From an uncultured Eubacterium sp. (GTDB taxonomy: Bacteria > Bacillota > Clostridia > Lachnospirales > Lachnospiraceae): 26,885 nt of DNA. The stretch lies in NCBI RefSeq assembly GCF_937958975.1, contig NZ_CALGRE010000053.1:1-26885 (forward strand), written 5' to 3'. The translations under genes and the position numbers were made by a program. Below are positions 16,467 to 22,860 of the stretch, in pieces. Every line of letters starts with the position of its first letter. The stretch's first letter is position 1. Under the pieces are notes generated by a model that was given only the letters and a program-made list of their open reading frames with translations, ran no database searches and was not told the DNA's origin.

Positions 16467-16751
16467 GTTGCTTATTTCTTCTAAAAAAGTGGAAAAAATT
16501 GTGTACTTTTTATTTTTACAAATTCATTTTTCTTTAAATGTGTACTTTCTAAAAGTGTACTTTTTCCCCCATTATTTTAATACATTATCTTGCTACATTC
16601 AACTAATAATTATCAATATCTTTTATCAACTCTGTATGTTTTACAATAACTTATCCCAACTGTTTACAACTTCTACTATTTTTTTATATCGTAAGGACAA
16701 GTTTATATAACCTGCTGCTTATCAATTTCAAATTACTCTGAAAGGAGCTAT
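16467..16751. other. AT-rich intergenic region with three GTGTACTTT repeats
   Basis: No convincing gene is present. Three direct copies of GTGTACTTT lie at 16501-16509, 16540-16548 and 16555-16563. This spacing could fit protein-binding sites ahead of the HNH gene; nothing else stands out. Confidence 0.5.
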
Positions 16752-17181
16752 TTGAAATTAGTATCAAAAGCAACAAGAAATAAATTAGAAAAATGTTGGA
16801 ACAATCAGTGTGCTATCTGCGGCGGCAATGACTATTTAGAAGTTCATCATCTAATCGCAAAATCAGCAGGCGGTACAGATGATTATGACAATCTTATTCT
16901 GCTCTTGTGCCTGCTGTCACGCAACAGTCCACAATAAAGCCTATAATCCCGACAAATACCACCAAAACACATCTATTGACTATGAATCCGCAAAGCCTAT
17001 TTTAAAGCAATATTTTTCTAATGAGATAGGGGCAAGAGAAACAAAAGAAAATTTAAATTTATCACAGAAAACCCACTTGTCAGAAAGTTCTGTTTTCAAG
17101 AGATATAAAACAGAACATAACATTGAAAAATTTTACAACAACGTGGATTTAGTAAACAGTATGAAGAGAAAAAATGTATAA
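16752..17181 (+). pseudogene. HNH endonuclease, frameshifted
   Basis: Frame one starts with TTG at 16752 behind AAAGGAG (4-base spacing) and encodes CAICGGNDYLEVHHLIAKSA followed by GGTDDYDNLILL, the first half of an HNH motif with its CxxC and HH. It then runs out at 16937. The second half (CACCHATVHNKAYNP and a C-terminal helical region up to 17181) is in another frame. Removing one T in CTCTTGTGCC near 16904-16906 restores a single 142-143 residue HNH protein with both zinc CxxC pairs. This is a single-base indel, from real decay or a sequencing error. Such small HNH proteins are nicking or homing-type nucleases often found in mobile segments. Confidence 0.85.
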
Positions 17182-17369
17182 GTTATTTATCAACTTTATT
17201 ATCGGGATTCCGCCAACAGAAAGAATTGATTTTCTTTCAAAAATTTACTATGGCAATATAAGATTCTTTGATTCTATATACCAATCGCAGCAATTTTATT
17301 TTGATAAAAAATTATTATAAAATATATATAGGAAGTGAAAAAATAAATAGATACAATAAATATTCCTAT

Positions 17370-17549
17370 ATGGAAAAACAAGAGAATCCAACCGATATAT
17401 ATCACATATATAGAAACAAAAGAAAAGAATCTCTTGCCCAGTTAAATTTACAAGCTGCTACAAATAATATAGAAAAGGCGGCGGCAGCCGCTTTAAAGCG
17501 TGAAATAATCACATTAGCAAAAGATAAGAATGGAATTTCTATTTTTTAG
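17370..17549 (+). CDS. Small hypothetical protein
   Basis: A reading frame of 59 codons starts at the ATG at 17370 (MEKQENPTDIYHIYRNKRKE) and continues to a charged, Ala-rich helix (about 30-50) and a stop at 17549. The frame is also open further upstream to an ATG at 17268. No good ribosome site precedes either start, so the start is unsettled. The composition looks like a real helical protein rather than chance. It sits 48 bases before the WYL regulator and may be co-transcribed with it. I do not recognise a family. Confidence 0.45.
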   Translation: MEKQENPTDIYHIYRNKRKESLAQLNLQAATNNIEKAAAAALKREIITLAKDKNGISIF

Positions 17550-17597
17550 GAATCCCATTTTTTCATTATAAATCACTAAATTTAAAAGGAGAAAAAC

Positions 17598-18857
17598 ATG
17601 ATAGAAAATGAATTAGAATTTTTAGAAGAATGGTTTTTATTAGAAAAATATAAATTTAAGGTTTTAACAATTATTACTGCATTGTCAGATAATAAGCGAG
17701 CATTTAGGGGAACTTTAAACGATTTATGTAACGAATTATCTATTTCTACTTGTTCAAAAAACAAAGACAAACTCAAAAACTCTCTTACTTTTCTTGAGCA
17801 GAACGACTATATCAAAGTTATTAATGATAAAGATATTTACACTATTTCTCTTGCTCATGCAGCAGAGAAAAGCAAGAAATTAATACCTATATATCTTCAA
17901 GAATTATTCCTTGAACGAACAGACGATAAGCATTTTTTAAGAATGCCCGAAATATTATCATACTTGGAAACAAAAAATATTTACGCAGACAGACGTACAA
18001 TCTACGCTGCCATTTCCCTGCTGCGGCAGGCAGGTTTTGATATTGAGGGAATCAAAGAAAAAGGCGGTTATAAATACCATTTAATAGGCAGAAAGTTTGA
18101 TACAAACGGATTAAAATTCCTTATTGATTCTGTAGCAGTTTCAAAATTTCTGACGGAAAAGAAATCAAAAGAACTGATTGACAAAATCAAATCTTTCGGA
18201 AGTATTTATGACAGTAAAATATTAAACAGAAATATTTTAATCGGCGAGCGTATCAAGAGTATGCGTGATAACGTATTAACCAACATAGATAACATACATC
18301 TTGCAACAAGCGGCAACCATCAAATCATATTCAAATATTTAAGATGGACTACCAAAAGAACACTCGAATCCTCTGACAAAGAAAAAATGTACTGTGTCAG
18401 TCCTTATGCAGTATGCCTTAATGACAATAATTATTACATGATTGCTTTTGATAATCTCACAAAAACACTACGTCATTACCGAGTGGATAAAATGAAATCC
18501 ATACGTTTATTAGATGAGCCAAGAGCGGGATTGGAAACATACAAAAATTTTGATATTGCTGACTACTCCAAAAAGACTTTTGGAATGTTCGGCGGCAGGG
18601 AGCAGACCATATCCGTACAATGTAAAAATTCTTTGGTGGGTGTATTTATTGACCGCTTTGGCGATTCCGTAAGCATAAGACCTAACTATGAAAATCCCGA
18701 CTATTGCATTTGCAAAATGACAGTCAATGTAAGCCCTCAATTTTACGGTTGGATATTTGCTTTAAGTGCAGAAGTCACAATCGTATCTCCGCAAAGTGCA
18801 ATAGATGAATTTAGGGAAATGGCAAAAACGATATTCCAAAATTACAACCGTAATTAA
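17598..18857 (+). CDS. WYL-domain transcriptional regulator with extra N-terminal winged helix
   Basis: The 419-residue protein starts at an ATG 6 bases after AAAAGGAG. Residues about 15-95 look like a winged helix (FRGTLNDLCNELSIS, then FLEQNDYIKVINDKDIYTI). Residues about 115-165 look like a second, DeoR-like helix-turn-helix (DRRTIYAAISLLRQAGFDIE). A WYL ligand-binding domain (about 225-320, with KYLRWTTKR, YCVSPYAV and YYMIAFD) and a C-terminal WCX-like part follow. WYL regulators bind nucleic-acid or nucleotide ligands and often control defence systems or mobile elements. The N-terminal extra HTH is less common. No obvious target gene is adjacent except the decayed ones and the type I toxin locus that follows. 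Confidence 0.85.
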   Translation: MIENELEFLEEWFLLEKYKFKVLTIITALSDNKRAFRGTLNDLCNELSISTCSKNKDKLKNSLTFLEQNDYIKVINDKDIYTISLAHAAEKSKKLIPIYLQELFLERTDDKHFLRMPEILSYLETKNIYADRRTIYAAISLLRQAGFDIEGIKEKGGYKYHLIGRKFDTNGLKFLIDSVAVSKFLTEKKSKELIDKIKSFGSIYDSKILNRNILIGERIKSMRDNVLTNIDNIHLATSGNHQIIFKYLRWTTKRTLESSDKEKMYCVSPYAVCLNDNNYYMIAFDNLTKTLRHYRVDKMKSIRLLDEPRAGLETYKNFDIADYSKKTFGMFGGREQTISVQCKNSLVGVFIDRFGDSVSIRPNYENPDYCICKMTVNVSPQFYGWIFALSAEVTIVSPQSAIDEFREMAKTIFQNYNRN

Positions 18858-18922
18858 CCGATAATTTTCGATTTTTTCCGTAATTTTATTTTCCCTCAAA
18901 AAAATCTCTGATTTTTTAATGA

Positions 18923-18951
18923 TTGACTTATTGAGGGGGATTTGCTAATAT
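18923..18951 (+). promoter_or_regulatory. Promoter of the type I antitoxin RNA
   Basis: TTGACT (18923-18928), 17 bases, TAATAT (18946-18951) with an upstream TGC extending the -10. It fires into a short non-coding stretch ending at a strong terminator at 19008-19047. Confidence 0.7.
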
Positions 18952-18957
18952 AAAGAT

Positions 18958-19047
18958 AGAAAAAGGTGCTACCGATAGACGGTTAGTCCAAGAATTAGTT
19001 AGATTTTAAAAAAGTAACCTTTCCTTGGTCGGGGCGGTTACTTTTTT
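18958..19047 (+). ncRNA. Candidate antisense antitoxin RNA of a type I system
   Basis: A predicted transcript of about 90 nt starts after the promoter at 18923-18951 and ends in the terminator at 19008-19047. It has no reading frame. Its 3' end is complementary to the last codons and terminator of the convergent toxin mRNA. Its 5' part (GGTGCTACC, CGGTTAGTCC) repeats in the toxin mRNA leader. The arrangement matches convergent type I systems of the TxpA/RatA and Fst classes. Not yet shown to be transcribed. Confidence 0.65.
19008..19047. terminator. Bidirectional terminator shared by antitoxin RNA and toxin mRNA
   Basis: AAAAAAGTAACC (19008-19019) and GGTTACTTTTTT (19036-19047) form a perfect 12-bp stem with A/T-rich ends, so it works in both directions. 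The toxin stop codon (19038-19040) lies inside the stem. Confidence 0.88.
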
Positions 19048-19130
19048 AGTGTCTTGATATACTCTATTAAAATTGCAACTATGATTGAAATAACCATAAA
19101 TACAATAGAAAGGATTTCAAAATCGCTCAT
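19038..19130 (-). CDS. Type I toxin: 30-residue hydrophobic membrane peptide (holin-like)
   Basis: The peptide starts MSDFEILSIVFMVISIIVAI and ends with LIEYIKTLKK. It has an acidic short N-terminus, one transmembrane helix of about 20 residues and a basic Lys-Lys end, the build of TxpA/BsrG-like 'putative holin-like toxins'. The ATG at 19128-19130 is preceded by AAAGGAGG (19141-19148), 10 bases away. The stop is embedded in a bidirectional terminator, and an antisense RNA promoter lies on the other side. The toxin mRNA leader of about 110 nt is rich in hairpins (for example AGAGGG/CCCTCT at about 19184-19201), which could hide the ribosome site. Too short for routine gene finders. Toxicity is inferred from family resemblance. 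Confidence 0.75.
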   Translation of the reverse strand: MSDFEILSIVFMVISIIVAILIEYIKTLKK

Positions 19131-19246
19131 TAAGTCAAGCCCTCCTTTCCCAGATTTCCCTTTTCAGAGATTTCTATGTAATCAGAGGGTTCAGTCCCTC
19201 TGCCAGAGGACTAACCGCCTACCGTTTCTTGGTAGCACCCAAAACA

Positions 19247-19275
19247 AGTCTACCAAATCGGGCAACAAATAACAA
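19247..19275 (-). promoter_or_regulatory. Promoter of the type I toxin mRNA
   Basis: The minus strand has TTGTTA (19270-19275), 17 bases, TAGACT (19247-19252). The predicted start is near 19240, giving a leader of about 110 nt before the toxin ATG. Confidence 0.6.
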
Positions 19276-19421
19276 TACAATTTTCTACAAAATTTGAAAG
19301 ATTTTTTAAAGAGAATTTTGATTACCGATAACCAAAATCTTAAAGACTAAAGATAGCATATTACCGCTAAAGATATTAAAGATAATTATCGCTTTTCAAA
19401 TCAGAAACACTCTTTGAGATT
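19276..19421. other. AT-rich intergenic stretch without a gene
   Basis: It lies upstream of the toxin promoter. No reading frame, hairpin or repeat of note was seen. Confidence 0.5.
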
Positions 19422-19466
19422 TTATTGACCTGCTATAACGGAAACGGTACTTTTGTTTTTGCTCAT
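19422..19466 (-). pseudogene. Truncated 5' remnant of a gene (14 codons)
   Basis: MSKNKSTVSVIAGQ starts at 19466 about 10 bases downstream of a GGGGGGAGG ribosome site and stops at 19422. The strong ribosome site just after the preceding pseudogene suggests it was once the next gene of an operon and lost its body by deletion. It could also be noise. Confidence 0.3.
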
Positions 19467-19518
19467 TCCCGAAATATAGCCTCCCCCCTTTTCACAATTT
19501 CCCGCTGCCGCCGCTTTT

Positions 19519-19866
19519 TTAAGCAGCAGGCAGCTTTGGAGCAGTTTCTACAATCATTTCTGCATGCCTTGGATAATTTTCTAAAAACCAATCCCTTACT
19601 GCTACATATTTTTTTCAACTATTGCCATTATACATGTCTTGGAAGTAATCAACAGTATCTTCAAATGTAACTCTATTACTTGAATCCATGACCTTTATAA
19701 AATTTCTCATATGGGCATATGTAAGACCTTTACTTTTATGACTTTCTTTATTACTTCTAATACTCCTGCGTATAATTTTCATACTAGGATTCCTTTTCTC
19801 GCATCTCTTAACTCATTTCATTATATTCTTCCGTTTCAACAACTGGCACTGCGTCTAAAAATTTTT
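19519..19866 (-). pseudogene. Degraded gene with in-frame stops and a frameshift
   Basis: On the minus strand one frame reads MKIIRRSIRS at its start, KGLTYAHMRNFIKVMDSSN at mid-length, and NGNS-stop-KKYVAVRDWF near the end. It closes with a natural-looking ETAPKLPAA end at 19519. The internal TGA (probably from TGG, Trp) interrupts an otherwise smooth sequence. Upstream, a different frame reads KFLDAVPVVETEEYNEMS and is then broken by several stops. It looks like one old protein-coding gene, mutated. The family is not recognised; such genes are common in worn conjugative or mobile segments. Confidence 0.55.
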
Positions 19867-20235
19867 GGAAAACTGATGCTATTCATCCGTCTGAAAACAG
19901 TTAAAGCGGAAATGACAAGCTGTTTCGCAATAAAAGATACATTCATTGTATGCCCAAAAAAATTTAATCTGACTGTTATGCTGCAATGTTTAAAGAGATA
20001 ATCATAAACTTTGTCTGTAACTGCACAACAATTTAGACAGAAATGGTGTATTGCTCCAGTTTAAAGTAAATATGTATCTCTTCACTGTCAGATTATATAT
20101 TTTTTATAATTAAGTCTTGTATTTTCAGAATATTTAAGATAAATCCTTATTAGGCATAGGTAAGCTTCTTTTTCTTGTTTTGTAGTGATTCAACTATAAA
20201 CGAAAGGGACTCCTGTGCTTACTTTTTATACAAAA
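19867..20235. other. Region without intact gene
   Basis: On the minus strand a frame of about 78 codons without an identifiable start is open over roughly 19840-20065. It does not resemble any family I know and may be a further piece of decayed sequence. Nothing else is seen. Confidence 0.4.
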
Positions 20236-20285
20236 ATGAAGAAACTCTAAACTTTACTCCCAAGTAAAGTTTAGAGTTTCTTCAT
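20236..20285 (-). terminator. Perfect 23-bp inverted repeat, terminator of the Ig-like protein gene
   Basis: Arms 20236-20258 and 20263-20285 are perfectly complementary with a 4-base loop. On the minus strand TTTTTG follows the hairpin. It lies 136 bases after the stop of the gene at 20422-21252. The unusual perfection also allows a remnant of an inserted palindrome. Confidence 0.75.
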
Positions 20286-20421
20286 ACGACGACAGCTGTC
20301 CAATGAGATAATGTGAAATCCAATCGAACTTACGCATGACTTCTTTCAATTTTTTATATTGCTTTTTCGATTTTTATTTTGTCAATACTATAATAATTTT
20401 TGAAAATCTATAATTCTAATG

Positions 20422-21252
20422 TCAATCCGTATATCTTGAATATAATGTTGTGAATCCTAAATCATATGCACTGACACCAACAGAATATTTACCCATGATA
20501 TAATCAAAATCAAGTAAGCCTATTGCAATATCTGACGTGGCATCTTCACATATTGCTATAATATCATCCACCATATCTGTTTCAAAGAAATCAACTGCCT
20601 TATTTTGATGAATCAATTTTTTATACACAATTCCCTGTCCATAATTATTGAATGAATCACTATACCACACCTTACACGTAGAATCATTTAGATTAACAAT
20701 ATCAAACGTAGTCATCCATTCTTGCAACCAATAAGTATCTTCAGTTAAAACATTAATTCTAATAATATCCTGTGCCGGAAAATATTCAACACTTGTATAA
20801 TACTCCAACTGCGGCATATTATCAGACACTGTCGCTCTGCTGAGATAATAATATGTACCAGACTGATTACTTGAAATTTTTCCATATGTAATACATGCTT
20901 TTTTTATCTTTTCTTTTACCGTGATGACTCTATTATTATTTTTCTTCTTCACAGTAATTTTACACTTGTATTTTTTCTTACCTACTTTTGCAGTAATGGT
21001 TACTTTACCTGCTTTTTTACCTTTTACTTTTCCTTTACTAGTTACAGTTGCAACTTTTCTGTTGGAAGAACTCCATTTTATTTTTTTCCTGTTATTCTTT
21101 AGTTTTAAAGTAACTGTCTTCCCTACATAAATTGTTGCTTTTGTCTTATTCAATCTTACCTTTCTTGCAGCACTTACATTGATTGTTGGAATCATTGACA
21201 TTGCTAAAACTAATGTAAGCATAATCGCTAATGATTTTTTTATTTTGCTCAT
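20422..21252 (-). CDS. Secreted protein with bacterial Ig-like (BIG2) domain
   Basis: This 276-residue exported protein has a signal peptide (1-29, ending VSA) and a Lys-rich BIG2 Ig-like domain (about 30-102, with KIKWSSSNRKVATVTSKGKV and KKAGKVTITAKVG). About 165 residues with no family I recognise follow. I chose the ATG at 21250-21252 because GGGGAGG lies 9 bases upstream. A TTG further 5' would place that site inside the gene. The promoter is a perfect consensus with an operator palindrome in its spacer. The divergent XRE regulator at 21377 is the likely repressor. Probably a surface-exposed protein of unknown partner. Confidence 0.8.
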   Translation of the reverse strand: MSKIKKSLAIMLTLVLAMSMIPTINVSAARKVRLNKTKATIYVGKTVTLKLKNNRKKIKWSSSNRKVATVTSKGKVKGKKAGKVTITAKVGKKKYKCKITVKKKNNNRVITVKEKIKKACITYGKISSNQSGTYYYLSRATVSDNMPQLEYYTSVEYFPAQDIIRINVLTEDTYWLQEWMTTFDIVNLNDSTCKVWYSDSFNNYGQGIVYKKLIHQNKAVDFFETDMVDDIIAICEDATSDIAIGLLDFDYIMGKYSVGVSAYDLGFTTLYSRYTD

Positions 21253-21286
21253 AATATTTTTCCTCCCCAAAAATCTGTTTTTTTAA

Positions 21287-21315
21287 ATTATAGCCCATAT
21301 ATGGGCAATTGTCAA
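21287..21315 (-). promoter_or_regulatory. Perfect consensus promoter with a palindrome filling its spacer
   Basis: The minus strand reads TTGACA (21310-21315), 17 bases, TATAAT (21287-21292). The 14-bp palindrome GCCCATATATGGGC (21293-21306) directly abuts the -10. A further GGGCAAT half-site lies at 21321-21327, 18 bases from the one at 21303-21309. A repressor bound here would block RNA polymerase fully. The plus-strand regulator gene has a weaker candidate promoter, TTGGGC (21319-21324), 17 bases, TTATAA (21342-21347). Confidence 0.85.
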
Positions 21316-21376
21316 TTATTGGGCAATCTTCTACCATTGCTTTATAAAGGTCAATTAATAGGTGGTGTATATTTGT

Positions 21377-21577
21377 ATGATTACATTTGAACGTCTTTGG
21401 GAAACAATGAAAAAACGTGAGATTTCTCAATACAAATTGATAAAGGAATATAAAATTAGCACAGGACAATTAGACAGATTACGCAAGAACGGAAACGTTA
21501 ATACCTATACATTAAACCAACTCTGTAAAATACTAGATTGCAAACTTGAAGATATTGCAGAGTACATTGAGGATTAA
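21377..21577 (+). CDS. Small XRE/Cro-CI-type regulator
   Basis: This 66-residue protein (MITFERLWETMKKREISQYK at the start) consists almost only of a helix-turn-helix (about 15-60: SQYKLIKEYKISTGQLDRLRKN, then LNQLCKILDC) and an acidic end. It is clearly related to the 71-residue protein at 22584-22799 (shared ERLWETMK, SQY/TQY, CKILDC/CQILDC, EDI). The ATG at 21377 is chosen over upstream GTG codons because a GGTGG-type ribosome site lies about 9 bases before it. It is divergent from the Ig-like protein gene and probably binds the GCCCATATATGGGC operator between them. Confidence 0.85.
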   Translation: MITFERLWETMKKREISQYKLIKEYKISTGQLDRLRKNGNVNTYTLNQLCKILDCKLEDIAEYIED

Positions 21578-21582
21578 ATAAA

Positions 21583-21625
21583 AAAAGGAAAATTATTAAA
21601 CAAATTGCTTAATAATTTTCCTTTT
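21583..21625. terminator. Bidirectional terminator between convergent genes
   Basis: AAAAGGAAAATTATTAA (21583-21599) pairs perfectly with TTAATAATTTTCCTTTT (21609-21625), with T-rich tails both ways. It ends the XRE gene on plus and the membrane protein gene on minus. Confidence 0.9.
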
Positions 21626-21703
21626 GTTTCACTCAATTATACACTTTTCAAATGCTCTGAAAGTTGGTCAATTCCCTACTTTAAAATTCCAATATGAATC
21701 TTT

Positions 21704-22357
21704 CTAATTTCTCACTTTTATATAATAACCACTTCTCCCATTATATTGTAACTTTATTCTGTTTCTCCCTATCTTTTGTAAAAATACATTTTTTCCATAC
21801 CCAACTCTAGTCATATGAAAGCCTTTATCATTCTCAATTCTTATAAAACTATCCTGATACCATTTATACTTATCAGCAAATACATAAAATGAAATATATG
21901 TTTGATTTGCTTTTTGGTTTAACACAAATTTAACTAATTTATATCCTTTATAACTCTCTCCATTCGTTAATCTATACTCTCCCGCTATATCCAATATTTT
22001 TTCTGATTTTCTATTGTTTTTACCGGAATTACAAAAACTGCTTATTCTATCTAATAATTCATTCATTTTCTGACTGCCGATACACATTGCAATACCCGTA
22101 TATTTTCCAAATTTTAAAATATACTTATCAAAGGTATCTTCTATTTGTTGAAATTCATTATGTATTTTTTGCTCAAAAAGATTTTCTTCTCTCAAATAAC
22201 TTTTTGTAGAAATAACGATACCATTTAATATAATTCCGATTACTAACATGAGTATTATTGTACAAACAATTATAATTGCAATATTTTTTCCCTTATGAAT
22301 TGAGGAATCCTCTGTAAGCATTTTTGTTGACTCTACTCCCTGTTCATATTTTGTCAT
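21704..22357 (-). CDS. Single-pass membrane protein of unknown function
   Basis: This 217-residue protein has a cytoplasmic N-terminus (1-24), one transmembrane helix (about 25-50, NIAIIIVCTIILMLVIGIIL), and a coiled-coil-like segment (about 55-110). A beta-rich extracytoplasmic domain (about 125-217) follows, with an LTNGESYKGYKLVKF motif and a YNGRSGYYIKVR end. No family is recognised. The ATG follows AAGGAG at 7-base spacing. It is divergent from the second small XRE regulator, the same layout as the Ig-like protein and first XRE gene, and has repeated AACCGA motifs in its leader. Confidence 0.72.
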   Translation of the reverse strand: MTKYEQGVESTKMLTEDSSIHKGKNIAIIIVCTIILMLVIGIILNGIVISTKSYLREENLFEQKIHNEFQQIEDTFDKYILKFGKYTGIAMCIGSQKMNELLDRISSFCNSGKNNRKSEKILDIAGEYRLTNGESYKGYKLVKFVLNQKANQTYISFYVFADKYKWYQDSFIRIENDKGFHMTRVGYGKNVFLQKIGRNRIKLQYNGRSGYYIKVRN

Positions 22358-22389
22358 ATGTATTCTCCTTAATATTACATCTATTTATG

Positions 22390-22558
22390 AACCGAAGTGG
22401 TTGGTATTCTATTTTTTTAACCGATATTTTACCTGAACTTTCTGACTGTTATGTTTCATATTCTTTCACTTCTAATCAATAATATTATTGTACTCTGCTT
22501 TTCATAACATTAACCGATTTTGGTTAATATTATTGTATACCATATTCGGTTAATATTC
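22390..22558. promoter_or_regulatory. Operator-like cluster of AACCGA/GGTTAAT motifs in the divergent region
   Basis: AACCGA occurs at 22390-22395 (as AACC-gaagt-GGTT), 22419-22424 and 22512-22517, and its complement CGGTTAAT at 22548-22555. The inverted repeat ATTAACC-gatttt-GGTTAAT is at 22509-22528. GGTTAATATT is repeated directly at 22522-22531 and 22549-22558. A minus-strand -10 TACAAT (22489-22494) has its -35 region inside the inverted repeat. The second XRE regulator is the likely binder. Confidence 0.6.
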
Positions 22559-22583
22559 AAGAGAAAGGAAGTGATTTCTATCT

Positions 22584-22799
22584 ATGATTATCTATGAAAG
22601 ATTATGGGAAACAATGAAATCTAAAGGCATAACTCAGTATGCATTAATAAAACGCTTTCATATCAGTCCTGCCCAAATCACAAGACTGAAAAGAAATGAA
22701 AGCGTGAGCACACATACCATAGATACATTTTGCCAGATACTTGATTGTAATGTAGAAGATATTATGGAATATAAAAAGGAATCAAATAAATTAACCTAG
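22584..22799 (+). CDS. Small XRE/Cro-CI-type regulator, paralogue of the one at 21377
   Basis: The 71 residues start MIIYERLWETMKSKGITQYA and carry a helix-turn-helix (ALIKRFHISPAQITRLKRN, TFCQILDCNVEDIMEY). It is strongly alike to the regulator 1.2 kb upstream; the two differ mostly in the recognition helix (GQLDRLRKN versus AQITRLKRN), so they should read different operators. The ribosome site is AAAGGAAGTG, about 11 bases before the ATG. It ends at the bidirectional terminator at 22814-22853. Confidence 0.87.
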   Translation: MIIYERLWETMKSKGITQYALIKRFHISPAQITRLKRNESVSTHTIDTFCQILDCNVEDIMEYKKESNKLT

Positions 22800-22813
22800 T
22801 AACAGCTTAATAA

Positions 22814-22853
22814 AAATGAGCAGCAGTCTACTTTTATAAACTGCTGCTCATTT
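22814..22853. terminator. Bidirectional terminator between XRE gene and ABC permease gene
   Basis: AAATGAGCAGCAGT (22814-22827) pairs perfectly with ACTGCTGCTCATTT (22840-22853), with T-rich flank on plus (TTTATTTTTA) and TTTTTA on minus. Confidence 0.9.
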
Positions 22854-22860
22854 ATTTTTA

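Larger units (their letters stand above)
18965..19239. repeat. Inverted repeat pair flanking the type I toxin-antitoxin locus
   Basis: GGTGCTACC (18965-18973) and CGGTTAGTCC (18980-18989) on plus recur as exact reverse complements at 19231-19239 and 19208-19217, with the distance between the two blocks changed by 7 bases. Each copy falls at the 5' end of one of the two convergent RNAs, so both RNAs begin with related sequence. Confidence 0.8.

Noticed and set aside
16465..16710. 81-codon plus-strand reading frame
   Set aside because: No ribosome site, extreme Phe/Tyr/Leu bias from AT-rich DNA, and it starts inside the T-run of a terminator.
19519..19866. Selenocysteine at the internal TGA of the decayed gene
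   Set aside because: No SECIS-like hairpin was seen, and other stops and a frameshift in the same remnant show simple decay.
20236..20285. Insertion-sequence end or transposon palindrome
   Set aside because: The perfect hairpin is better explained as a terminator: it lies behind a minus-strand gene and has TTTTTG on that strand. No transposase is nearby.
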